Of a stretch of 14,777 nucleotides of DNA, positions 1 through 9,286 are shown piece after piece. Position 1 is the first letter of the stretch, and each line of letters starts with the position of its first letter. Made by a program: the position numbers and the translations under genes. Under the pieces are notes generated by a model, which was given only the letters and a program-made list of their open reading frames with translations, did not search any database and was not told the origin of the DNA. Origin of the DNA: Monoraphidium neglectum (Eukaryota; Chlorophyta; Chlorophyceae; Sphaeropleales; Selenastraceae). The stretch spans positions 1 through 14,777 of the forward strand of contig NW_014012700.1 of NCBI RefSeq assembly GCF_000611645.1, written 5' to 3'.

Positions 1-48
1 CTCCCCCTCTCCCTCGCCATCTCATCACCCACCGTCACGCCCCCTCAC

Positions 49-3000
49 CTGCAGCCTGAAGAGCTGCTTGAGCTCCGCCTGGCTCAGGCCCTTGCCGCCG
101 CCCCCCCTTGACCCGCCCTCCTCCATGGTCACCAGCGCCAGGTCAGACTTCATGATCTGGCGCTGGTAGATCTGAAGGCAGGAGGGGGTACGGGCGGGGG
201 TGGAGGGGAGCGAGGGGTGGGTTGAGGGGCGGTGGTCATTGAGAGTGAGGGACGGGCAATGGGATGCGAACGCGGTGTCAACAAGGTTTGTAGACCTGTG
301 GAAAGGGCATAGGTGTCTGCAGGGAGGGCTGTTTGCCCCTTTCCCACAGCGCACAGGGCGACTGCAAACCCTGTGAGGGCGCCCATGTCGCAGCTTCCCC
401 TGCACCCATCTTTGGGCCGAGGCTGCCGCCCCTGCCCCCCAAAAGCACACCACCCAGGCCCCCACCTTCTCCTCGATAGTGCCCGTCGTGAGTAGGCGGT
501 ACACAAAGCACGGCAGGCGCTGCCCGTCACGCCAGATGCGCGCCATCGCCTGCCGGTCCATGGCCTTTGGTAAGGGGGGAAGGGCGGGCGCGCCACTGCA
601 CTTGGCAAAAACATGCGCGATGTGAAGCAGCGGGGCTTCGTTCCCTGGCTGCCACGCTGCCCACTCTCCCTGCCACTTGACGGTTTGGGAGCCTGGCCAT
701 GCTATGTTGGCCTGCTGCCCCCTCCAAGCCCGTCCGCTGGCGCTCCTGAGCTCCAGACCCTAGGTTGGCACCAAATCATGACCGCCGCTGCGCCGCTCTC
801 ACCGGATTCCAGTCACTAGTGGTGGCCATGAAGATGGAGCCGTGCAAGAAGGAGGACGACGGGCAGCGAGAAGGGCAGGAGCAGGGGGATGATGGAGGCA
901 GGGGCGCTACAGGGTGGGGGTGGCCGCTCACAAAAGGCGCAGCACGTGAGCCCCAGTCCTTGCTTTGACGCTTGCGCGCATCCCGCGCGGCTGCTCCCTC
1001 ACAGCCTGCCACCCTCCCAGCATACTCCCACACAAACCAACACATAAAGACACACACGCCCTCCTCCCCCCGAACACACACACACACGCCTCACACGCCC
1101 CCACGCCCCGCCCCCCACCTGTCGAACAGCACGAGGTGGTTGGCCCCCACCAGGTTGAGCCCGGCACCGCCTGCACAGCGGGGCCAGTGCAGAGGGGGGC
1201 GGGCAAGCGGCGGGGGGGAGATGCCAACGGCAGCGTCTGCGGCGCTGCACGTCCCGGATGGCGCTGCGCGTTCTTGCGTGCGCCGCTGCCCATGACTGCA
1301 GCGACTTGCTGAGTTGGAAGGGTTGGTGAGGGCTGTCTGACAGGTGCGGCAAACGCACTCCCATTGCAACACACACAAACATACACACATACGCAGACAA
1401 TAATAAGAATCACACACGCACAGGAGAACAGGCACACAGGCACACCGCGTGCGAGCGCGCACAACCCTCACCCCCACTCTGCCCTCACCCGCGCGCGTGG
1501 ACAGCAGGAAGACGCGCCCCACCCCGCGCTGGTTAAACCCGTCAACCACGGACTGGCGCTCGTCAACGCCGGTGCCCCCGTCGATGCGCGCTGTCGCCCA
1601 GCTGCGTGCGGGCGTGGAGGCGAGGGCGGTCGTGTCGCGCGACGAGGGCGGCCTGGGGTTGGCCCAGCGCGGCCGAGGCTGGGGCTTGGGGCGGGGAACT
1701 CCAGGATGGCACAGCAGGCGCGGCATCGGCAAGAGCGGGCCGACCTGGAAGGGCCGAGCCTGGCGGTCCGGACACCTAGTTGCTGCCCCAAGATACAGCA
1801 ACCAATCAGCCACCAAGAGCAGCCTTGTCTGCGAGCCCCCAGCCCAGCAACATGGCTGCCCCGGTCTCGCGCCGCCCACCCCTGTGGCCTGCATAGCATG
1901 GCGTCCACCATGTCCAGGGTGGCGGTGCTGGTGGACACCACCACCGCGCGGCAGCCGGCGCCCAGCACCCGCGCCAGCAGGGCCTCAAGGCACCGCAGCT
2001 TGCCGGACGCCCCCACCGCGTCCAGCGCCGCGTGCTGCTGGGGGGCCGCAGCCTCCGCTGCCGGCTGCTGCTGCTGCTGGCCCATAGGCTGCGCCGGCGC
2101 CTCGGCGGCGCCGAGCGCCTGCTGCAGGGCGGCTGTGGCGGCCGCGGCGGTGCCGCTGCTGGCCCCGCTGGCATTGCCGCCGCCAGCGGGCGCCAGTAGC
2201 AGGCGAGGGTGGTTGCAGAGCTGCATGGAGGTCGGGCAATGAGCGGAGGCGTGACATGCTGTTACCGGGACTATTGGACGCAGGTGACGCGTGTGTAATT
2301 GTACAGTGCTGTCAAGTACTAAAGTGCTCACACAAATTTAAATGCCTCGTGTGGCGTAAACGCACCCAAAACACACATACACACACACAAACACACATGC
2401 GCACACACATACACACACACGCACACACACACATACACACACACACACGCAACACACCACAAGCAGCCCACCTTCCTGAGGACGGTGATGGCCGGCAGCA
2501 CACCCTCGCCGTCGGCGCCAGCGCCGCTGCCGTACAGCAGCTGAGTCATGGCAGGGCTCTTGAGCACAGCCCGGTACACAGCGACCTGACGGGGTGGGGT
2601 GGGGGCTTGATGTCACGGCTCGACCCGCGCGGACGCCAGACGCAGCAGGGAGGCCACTCACAGATCATCTTATTGAATGCTGTTTAGATGCTGAATGGGG
2701 TGTTGGGCATCAGAGCACCGGCATCTTGTTGTGCAGCACGCGGCCCCTCCGACCTGCAGCTCCGAGGGGCGCACAAAGACCGTGAAGGTCTGCAGCGGCG
2801 GCAGGTGGCGAGTGAGGACGTCCTGCGTGCGGCGCAGAACGTAGCCCCCCGCCTGCTGCTGCAGCTCGCTGTGATGCGCAACAAGGCAGGAGAGGAGCGG
2901 GATGAAGGCGGGTGTGCAAGTGATGGAGCAAACAGCTAGCTAAGCGGGAGGAGTAGAGCCAGGGTTGGTGATGACAAGATGTCAGACCAACCCCAGGCGA

Positions 3001-6000
3001 TGACAAAATGTCAGACCAAGCCCAGCCGTAACGGTTAGGTTGGCGGGGAAGGCGCGGGTTTGTGCATTGACAATGATGCCAAACAATGTCCCGAGCCGCC
3101 CCAGAGCAAGAGCGAACGCATCGTCGCACGTGCATGCATCCGACGAACGCGGCACTCACGCCGCACGCGCCGCCCCCAGCTCTCTGTCCGCCTGGGAGGC
3201 GTCCTTGTCACGAGACCGCGATATCGGGTCTGGGTACCACGCGCATAGCGGTGGTGGTGGTGACGGCGGTGGTCGTGGTAGTGGTGGTCGTGGTTGCGGC
3301 AGTGGTGTGTGTATGATGACGTCTAGTATTGCTACAGGGGAGGGCATCACCAAGCATGCGCGAACTTGCCGCCCGGTCACTTGTGAGCACAGCTGCAGAC
3401 ACGTCTGTCATGCTGGCGGTCAAAGCGGTATTCCCCTTCTTAGCCCCATCCCCCTCCCCCTCTCCACCTCCACCTGCGTAAACGCGCTTAAAGGTGGCCA
3501 TGGGCCCCAGCACGCCTGGTGTTGCAAAAGACAGCAATGCGTAGAACTCCTGCGACCGCATCGTTTGTGTGGTGAGCTCGTGGTGGTATGCATGCACGCA
3601 AGCGAGCGGTGGCAAGGGTAAGGCATGGGGCCAGCCCGTAAGGTCCTAGACGTGCAAACCCTGGCTGCAATAACAAACCGCACTGCGTTGGGCTCAGCAC
3701 CAGCCCCGCAAGACAGTTGGTTAGCAGGCCAAAGGAAATCTTGACACACCCTGTGTTGAAGAGGCCCCGCCGCATCCCAGCTTTGACCCACTCCCCACCT
3801 CCAGGTTGTTCTGCACCGGTGTCCCAGTCAGCACCATGCGCCGCGCGCAGTTGAGCGCCTGCAGCCCCGCGATGGTCTTGTTGCCGCCCGCTGACTTGAG
3901 CCTGCGGAGGATGAAGGGGCCAGCGTCGCAAAACTGATCATGCATCCCCGCCGCACGCCTGAAAAGCAGCTCGCCGCTACGTTAAGAGCCTAATGTTTGC
4001 ATGCACCCACTCCACCTCACCTTAGTTGACGAACCTGCACGGAGGCGTGCGTAACGCACGCGCGTGATCCGTCTCCCACCATAATCCGTAGCCCATCCCC
4101 AAGCGCCACCCCCTCCCAAAAAAAACGCGCCTGTGGCCCTCGTCGCAGATCAGCAGGTCGCAGCACCCCGCCAGTTCCCCGCCGAAGCGCCGCATGCTCT
4201 CGTAGCTGGCCAGCAGCACGCTCCACACGCTGTGGGGATCCAGTTCAGGACATGAGATAGGGTTTGCAGTAATGGGCACAAGGTTGTCGGTGCATGAGGA
4301 CAGGAAAACAAGAGGGCGGGTGGGTCTGACTGGTGTGCAGCAGGGGTTGGTCGGTGTTCTTGATTGGCACCCGTCCATCGTGCATGAAAGAGGTGTGGCG
4401 CTAGTAGTAGCCAGGAAGCGGGTCAGTAGAAACTGGCGGCGTGTTTCCGGACAAGCTCTCCAGTGCAGAGTCGTGCGGCCGGGGGTGGGAGCCAGTCAGT
4501 CACACACCTGCCAAGGCGGAAGTCCTTCACCTGCTGCTCCGCAGCTGCCCCCTGCGGCGTGGAAAGTGGGCAGTTGGTGAGCCCATGAACAGCTCTCCTG
4601 CACACATAAATCACACATGTCTTTTGATAATCAGCAGGTGGCTCATTGACTGACTGGTCATGACCCACTCACTATCACCTGCACACCCGCACATCCCCCC
4701 TGCACACACACACACACACACACACACAACCTCACCCTCTCCTTTGCCCCACCTGACTGCTGAGCGCCATGGCCCTCATGCGCTCGACCCCCATCCACTT
4801 CTTGATCTCAGCCCCCCAGTTGTTCACCAGTGTGGCCGGGGCCACAACCACCGTCTTGCGCACAACAGGCACGCCCTGCACCCGGGGAGGGGGGGCGAGT
4901 CAGGGGCGGCGACTGGATGCAAACGGTGCAACAGGGCCAACTGCTTCGGTTGCTGGAAATAGGATCCTCCATCGCAGGCAATGCCGCTTTTCAAGCGCCG
5001 CACGGCACCAAGGCAGACGCAATTTTCGGCTGCCGGACCCTTCAAACCCGAGCGTTGCCGCCAGGCATCACCTCTGGCCCCTGCCTCATGAGCGTCCAGA
5101 TCAGCGCCAGTGTCTGGAGGGTCTTGCCCAGGCCCTGGTGGGGGGAATTACCAGAGGGCCCGGGAGGAGCTGTTGGAACAGAGCAGGCTGCCGCTCGGTG
5201 GCAAGCAGGGCATTGATGAGGCTCGCAGCCGACGAGGCGTGCGCTGCCCACACCTCCCCCTGGCCTGGGGCGCCTCTACTGCTGCATCATCGCCCTTCAC
5301 CCGCCTCTGACTGCGCGGCGGTGGTGGCCTGACTCTGCACCCACCATCTCGTCAGCCAGGATGCCTCCAGATCTGTCGGGTGCCCTCAGCCCCATGACGA
5401 CCTCGTACATCCTGTGGGGGTGGCGGGCGGGGGCGCATGCAGGGGTGATGGTGGGGATCATGGTTACAGACGGCGGCAGATGGTGGTTTAACAATTTGGT
5501 AGCCGAGGGACGGAGGTTGGGCCAGACAGAGGTGGAATGCAGACATGACATTTGATGCCCGTGGGTGTGTGGGGCAGAATGGATAAGGAGCATACAACCG
5601 CAGTGGAGGAGAAGATGTCCTTTGGTCTCATGGGCAGAGGGAACACAACGGCGCGCATGTGAATAATTGAAAAAGCAGCACACTGCGTGCCACCGCAAGC
5701 CTTACCAGCGGACGCCCTCGCCTGTAGGGTTGGGGGGGGGTGCTGCTGTTGGTATGCTTCAGCAGAAGCTTTCGGCAGGCAGCACAGACAGTTCGCATGA
5801 CGAATAAGCACAATGCCCTTCATGCCGCCAGCCCACCCAAGCCTTACAAGCACTCACGCTGGTGGGGCCGCAGGTGCCGCTGCGGCGGCGGTGGGGGTCG
5901 GCGAGGCAGGGCGCGCGAACGAGGGGTCGGCTCACAAGACAGCACCGCTAGCAAGCGCCCAAACCCTGCAGCACTCAGACAACTGCAACCCGCAGCTGGC

Positions 6001-8189
6001 TTGATAATGCCACAGGGATCGGCGCGCCGCATTAAGCCCTTTGGTGCCCCACAGGCTGCAAAGACCCTCAGTCACCCGGGTGTGGCCTCAGACCTCAGTC
6101 ACGCGCGCAGGGCACTGCAGTTCAGGGGCGTGCAGTGTGCTGCAGTGCATGCAACCTGCACCATTGCGGTTGGTTTTGCGCAGTGCAATGCGGTGGTTGA
6201 GCGTTTTAATCCCTCCTCATCTTCATTTCCTCACCGATAGGTAGGGGTCCACCACCACGGGCACCACCGCCCGCCCGCTGCGCAGCCGCCCCTCGCCGCC
6301 CGCCCACTGCTCGCCGTTGAGCAGCACCGCATCAGGGTGGGTCGGGTCATACAGCGGCGCGGGCGACGCGCCGGCGCCGCCCCCCGCGCCTCCAACGCCG
6401 CCGCGGCCGCGGCCAGCGGCGGCGGGGCCGTGGCGGACCATGCCGACAGGGCCGCCAGTCGGCGGGGCGGACCGGGAGCCTGGCGGCGCTTTGCGAGGCA
6501 TCGAGCAGGCAAGGGACGGCGCGGCACTGTCGCCGACGCCGCCAGCCGCGGCGCTCTCGACGAAGCAGACCCCGCGCCTGGGAGTGGGATGGTCGGACGA
6601 GGCGATCAACCAGCCTTGTGACAACGAGCCGCGCAGCCGCATGCCTTGAATGGCACGCACAACCAAGCTCAACTAGATCCCCTCTTTTCCATGGTCATGT
6701 GAGTGTGTGTGTGTGTGGCCGCCAGCGCACACATGTGCCCGTGAGTTCACAGAATTACATGCACGCCTGCTCGCGAGCACAGACACACACGCAAGCGTGC
6801 AAGCAAACCAAGCACACACAACACCCCTCCCCTTGGTCTCACTTGAACTCTTCATATGGGATGCTCCTGTCCACCTCGCACATCAGGTTCCCAATGGCCA
6901 CGGTGGAGCCGCTTTCCAGCGGGGCTTTGGGCAGCTGCGGACGGCTGCTCTTGCTGACCGACTTGCCTTCCTGCACACCGTCGCCGTCATGCACAGTTGG
7001 AAGCGCAAAGAAGGGTCAGTGCAGCAGGCATTTACCATTGCGCACATGCCGTAGCGTGGGTCGCCCTGTGTGCGCCGCAACGCAAATTGCCTTTGACGAC
7101 CCCATTCGGCGACCCCCTAAGCCGCAGAGGCAGGCGCAATGGCGAACGCGCTGCAATGCATGGACCGCCGTTGCCGCGCCCACCGTGTCAAAGAGGTTTG
7201 CGGCACCGCCCGACGTCAGCTCCAGTATGCCGTCAGCAAACTGTATGGTTTTTGGGAGGCGTCAGCGCATCAAGACAAAGAGGGCCTCGCGTGCGACTGG
7301 TCAGCAACGCGGGTGGCCGCGGCGGCGGGCAAGTATGCTGGATGCACGAGTCATGGGTGCGCACCGCAACAGGCGCATGCCCTTCGTAAACGCACACATC
7401 AACGCCTGAACACGTTTCCAAGCAACCCTGTGGCCTCACAAACCTTGCGGTCACTCTTCTTCTTCCACTTGTCGCTCTGTGAGTTTTACAGGGGGGCAAG
7501 CATGTGAGGGTTTGCAGCTTTCGTGCATGCGAAGCAGGCCCAGCGCCATAGCCACGCATGAAGGTTGGGCTGCCATGCATGTAGGTGCTCGACCATGCAC
7601 GCACGCATGCATTCATGCATGCATGAAACATCCATGTGTGCATGCTTGGAACCAGGAACCCTGTCTAGCAGCATGCCACGCATGCACTTGTTTGAACGCA
7701 TGCATGACCCTTCACATGCCACGTGCACACCTTGGTGTACAGCACAGCAAACACCCTGCTCGGCCCCTCTGCGCCTCCCTTTGCTGGTAATGCCGCCACG
7801 CTGCCGCCGATTGCTGCCGGCACCACCGCCGCTGCGGCGCTGGGGGGCCTCGTCACGGCGGGCGCGCGGAAGGCGGCGTGCCGTGGCGCTGCGAAGGCTG
7901 GCCGAGCTGCTAGGGCCGCTGCAGGCGCAGGCACTGCCGCGCCATCCTCCTCGGCGTTGTCCGGCTCGTGGTTCTCCTTGTCGACTGAAGGCTGCTCCTG
8001 CTGCTCCTGTTGGCACTGCTGCTCCTGCTGCTGCGGCGCTGCAGCTGCTGTGGCCACTGTGACGAGTGGACTTTTGAAACGCTTGGCAGGTGGCTCACTC
8101 TTCGCGCCGCTTGCCGCTGCCACTGCAGGGCCAAAACTACTGCGCTTCAGGCCGGGCACTACAAACCGCCTTTGGTTCTGGCCACTCAT
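49..8189 (-). CDS. RAD54B: RAD54B-type SNF2/SWI2 DNA translocase of homologous recombination (3' end outside window)
   Basis: Rad54-family ATPases translocate on double-stranded DNA in the nucleus and assist Rad51 or Dmc1 strand exchange. Exons, 5' to 3' on the minus strand: 8189-7731, 7476-7444, 7240-7184, 6970-6843, 6577-6235, 5879-5858, 5721-5706, 5411-5345, 5134-5072, 4875-4753, 4551-4508, 4229-4131, 3901-3799, 3549-3474, 3229-3160, 2868-2754, 2585-2472, 2220-1880, 1601-1489, 1170-1119, 815-803, 564-466, 171-49. They total 2673 nt, or 891 codons, in one frame. Residues 1-153 are a disordered N-terminus ([19 protein letters not shown], Gln-rich). Residues 154-226 resemble the RAD54B N-terminal domain. 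Helicase lobe 1 has LRPHQREG, DEMGLGKT (373-380), DEGH (481-484) and LTGTPVQNN. Lobe 2 has [20 protein letters not shown] and [11 protein letters not shown] (about 822-832). [21 protein letters not shown] and TGTIEEKIYQRQ fit RAD54B better than RAD54. The start is the first in-frame ATG. Lobe 2 carries an Ala/Gln-rich insertion after LCNHP. Only a short C-terminus should be missing. Confidence 0.95.
803..815 (-). other. RAD54B: 13-nt microexon of the RAD54B gene
   Basis: This exon supplies one split base plus GAC TGG AAT CCG. Joined to the AG at the end of exon 1170-1119, it gives Ser-Asp-Trp-Asn-Pro. It is bounded by ...CCACTAG on the 5' side and GTGAGAG on the 3' side. The DWNP block between helicase motifs V and VI is strongly conserved in Rad54 proteins, and the next exon begins in phase 0 with AMDRQAMAR, so the exon is needed both for the motif and for the frame. 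Skipping it would remove 13 nt and shift the frame. Confidence 0.88.
2370..2453. repeat. Imperfect (CA)n microsatellite in a RAD54B intron
   Basis: This is a CA-rich tract broken by T, G and AA. On the gene's sense (minus) strand it reads as TG repeats beginning shortly after the 5' splice site of exon 2585-2472. It yields long open frames of alternating Cys/Val or Thr/His on both strands that are not genes. Confidence 0.9.
2970..3027. repeat. Two tandem copies of a 29-bp unit in an intron
   Basis: Copy 1 is 2970-2998 and copy 2 is 2999-3027. Both start GATGACAA and contain ATGTCAGACCAA. They differ at 3 of 29 positions by eye. The repeat lies in the RAD54B intron 2869-3159, so it does not affect the protein. 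Confidence 0.85.
3250..3316. repeat. Degenerate GGT/GGC triplet tract in a RAD54B intron
   Basis: On the plus strand this is a run of GTG, GTC, GGC and GGT triplets. On the sense strand it is a C/A-rich ACC-type tract about 20 nt before the acceptor of exon 3229-3160. It may serve as an extended polypyrimidine-like region. It is not coding. Confidence 0.75.
3902..4130 (-). other. RAD54B: GC-AG intron within the DEGH box of RAD54B
   Basis: On the minus strand, exon 4229-4131 ends ...GGCCACAG and is followed by GCGCGT, so the donor is GC rather than GT. The next exon starts at 3901 after TCCGCAG. The join gives DEGHRLKSAGG, matching the invariant DEGHRLK of the family, in the right phase (2 then 1 base). 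The nearest GT (GCGC|GTTTT) would break the phase or delete the conserved Leu-Lys. All 21 other introns in the gene are GT-AG. Confidence 0.8.
4703..4728. repeat. (CA)13 microsatellite in a RAD54B intron
   Basis: This is an uninterrupted CA run, read as (TG)13 on the sense strand, starting 24 nt after the donor of exon 4875-4753. Confidence 0.9.
5706..5879 (-). other. RAD54B: Adjacent small exons of 22 nt and 16 nt encoding the helicase motif I approach
   Basis: The exon at 5879-5858 (22 nt) encodes R-H-L-R-P-H-Q plus one base. The exon at 5721-5706 (16 nt) encodes the rest of Arg, then E-G-V, R and two bases of Trp. They are separated by a 136-nt intron, the shortest in the gene, with GTGAGT at its start and CTACAG at its end. 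Together with exon 5411-5345 they rebuild LRPHQREGVRWMYEVV, a block conserved in Rad54/RAD54B just before the Walker A motif. The phase arithmetic (22, 16, 67 nt) closes exactly. Confidence 0.88.
7538..7735. repeat. Dense cluster of CATGC/GCATG palindromic motifs in intron 1 of RAD54B
   Basis: The stretch carries many overlapping copies of ATGCAT, GCATGC and CATGCA, for example around 7571-7577 and 7597-7625 and near 7680 and 7698. It fills most of the first intron (7477-7730). Because the motifs are self-complementary they occur on both strands. No open frame here is plausible as a gene. Confidence 0.7.
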
Positions 8190-8501
8190 CTTGCTGGCGC
8201 AGCACGAGCAGCGGGCGAGAGTGTCTCTGCTCAGGTCGCCACGCACACCAACGCCACAGGACAGGCGTCAATCTATCCGCCGTCACAGCACATCAAGAAA
8301 CTGCCCGCGTTCCGAATGTTCTAAATTACCTATTCATATGGCGATTGAGAAATATAACATCGTGTATGATAACTTCCTGTCAGCATCCGATTTTGATCTA
8401 GAGTGCGCAAACTAGTGCGATCTTGGGAAACGTCGTGTTGTCGGCGGCGCACCATAAGTTTGCATGACTCTGGTTGAATCAGCGGCACTGATCAAAGCCT
8501 C
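8190..8501. promoter_or_regulatory. Probable divergent promoter region between RAD54B and the coiled-coil gene
   Basis: About 310 nt separate the RAD54B ATG from the first plausible ATG of the plus-strand gene. The segment 8315-8415 is clearly AT-richer than the surroundings. It contains TATATTT on the minus strand (about 8350-8357), roughly 160 nt upstream of the RAD54B ATG, and AATATAA on the plus strand. The promoter role is inferred from the divergent layout and base composition only. Confidence 0.35.
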
Positions 8502-9027
8502 ATGTCGGGCTTCGTGTCGTGCGTATCTGCACCAGCATGCTGGCATTTCGTGTCGACAACCATTCGAAACAATGCCCCCATGCCCCCAATTTCTGTGCCT
8601 CAGGAGCATGAGGCCGCTCTGGCGACAGATGCGCGCGCGGCCGAGGCGTGCATGCTGGTATTTGGGGGGGGGGTAGGAAGGGGGATGTGGGCGTAGCTGT
8701 TTGCATGGGTAGGCGGAGGCCGGGATTGAGACTGTGGCGGCATTATCGGCTCAGCCTCGTCATGGGTATTGAGCGGGCGGACCACACAGGAGGCAATCAA
8801 GCTCGCACTGATTGGGGAAGGAGGGCTGGCCCGTTCCTACCCACAAACGCACGAAAAAAACACGCACAACTTAGTGTCCATGGGCACCCCTTTCGCATCC
8901 CCCCTCCCATTTCCGCCTTCCATCAACCCTTCACCCACAGCATGCACGCACGCCGCCGCAACGGCCGCCGCCACCATGCCGCGCCATGCAGGAGGCGCTG
9001 CGGGATCTGGAGACTCAGCTGGCGGCG

Positions 9028-9096
9028 CTGCGGCAGGACAACGCAGCGCTGCGGCACGGCAACGCGGCGCTGCACCAGGAAAATGCAGCGCTGCGG
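9028..9096 (+). repeat. 21-bp tandem repeat encoding heptads L-R-x-x-N-A-A
   Basis: The units are 9028-9048, 9049-9069 and 9070-9090, with a fourth beginning at 9091 (CTG CGG). Each unit encodes one coiled-coil heptad, so unit length equals the structural period and gain or loss of a unit preserves both frame and coil register. Confidence 0.88.
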
Positions 9097-9226
9097 TAGG
9101 AGATGGGGGAGGCGCAGCAGTGTGCAACGGATGCGCGCGCGGCCGAGGCGCGCATGGTGCGTGGAGGGGTGGGGTTGAGTTTGAGACGTATGGGCGGGGC
9201 GCGTGCGTGTCATGTGTGTGTGTGTG

Positions 9227-9230
<4 letters not shown>

Positions 9231-9283
<53 letters not shown>
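9231..9283. repeat. (GT)n microsatellite, about 26 units
   Basis: This is a pure GT run, preceded by a shorter TG run (9214-9226) and TTTT. It lies in the intron 9157-9574 of the plus-strand coiled-coil gene, upstream of exon 9575-9679. Confidence 0.97.

Positions 9284-9286
<3 letters not shown>

Noticed and set aside
1364..2331. Long open frames on both strands (over 280 codons)
   Set aside because: Only 1880-2220 minus is supported, as one RAD54B exon with conserved LCNHP and SGKL blocks. The rest of the minus frame runs into introns, and the plus frame is its GC-rich antisense shadow.
8190..8246. N-terminal extension of RAD54B starting at 8246
   Set aside because: The codon at 8246 is GTG, not ATG. 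The first in-frame ATG is 8189 and is followed directly by the conserved-looking RRFVVPG segment.
7723..8415. 230-codon plus-strand frame rich in Ala
   Set aside because: It is antisense to RAD54B exon 1 and the promoter region. The Ala and Cys runs are the complement of Gln/Ala codons, and no domain is visible.
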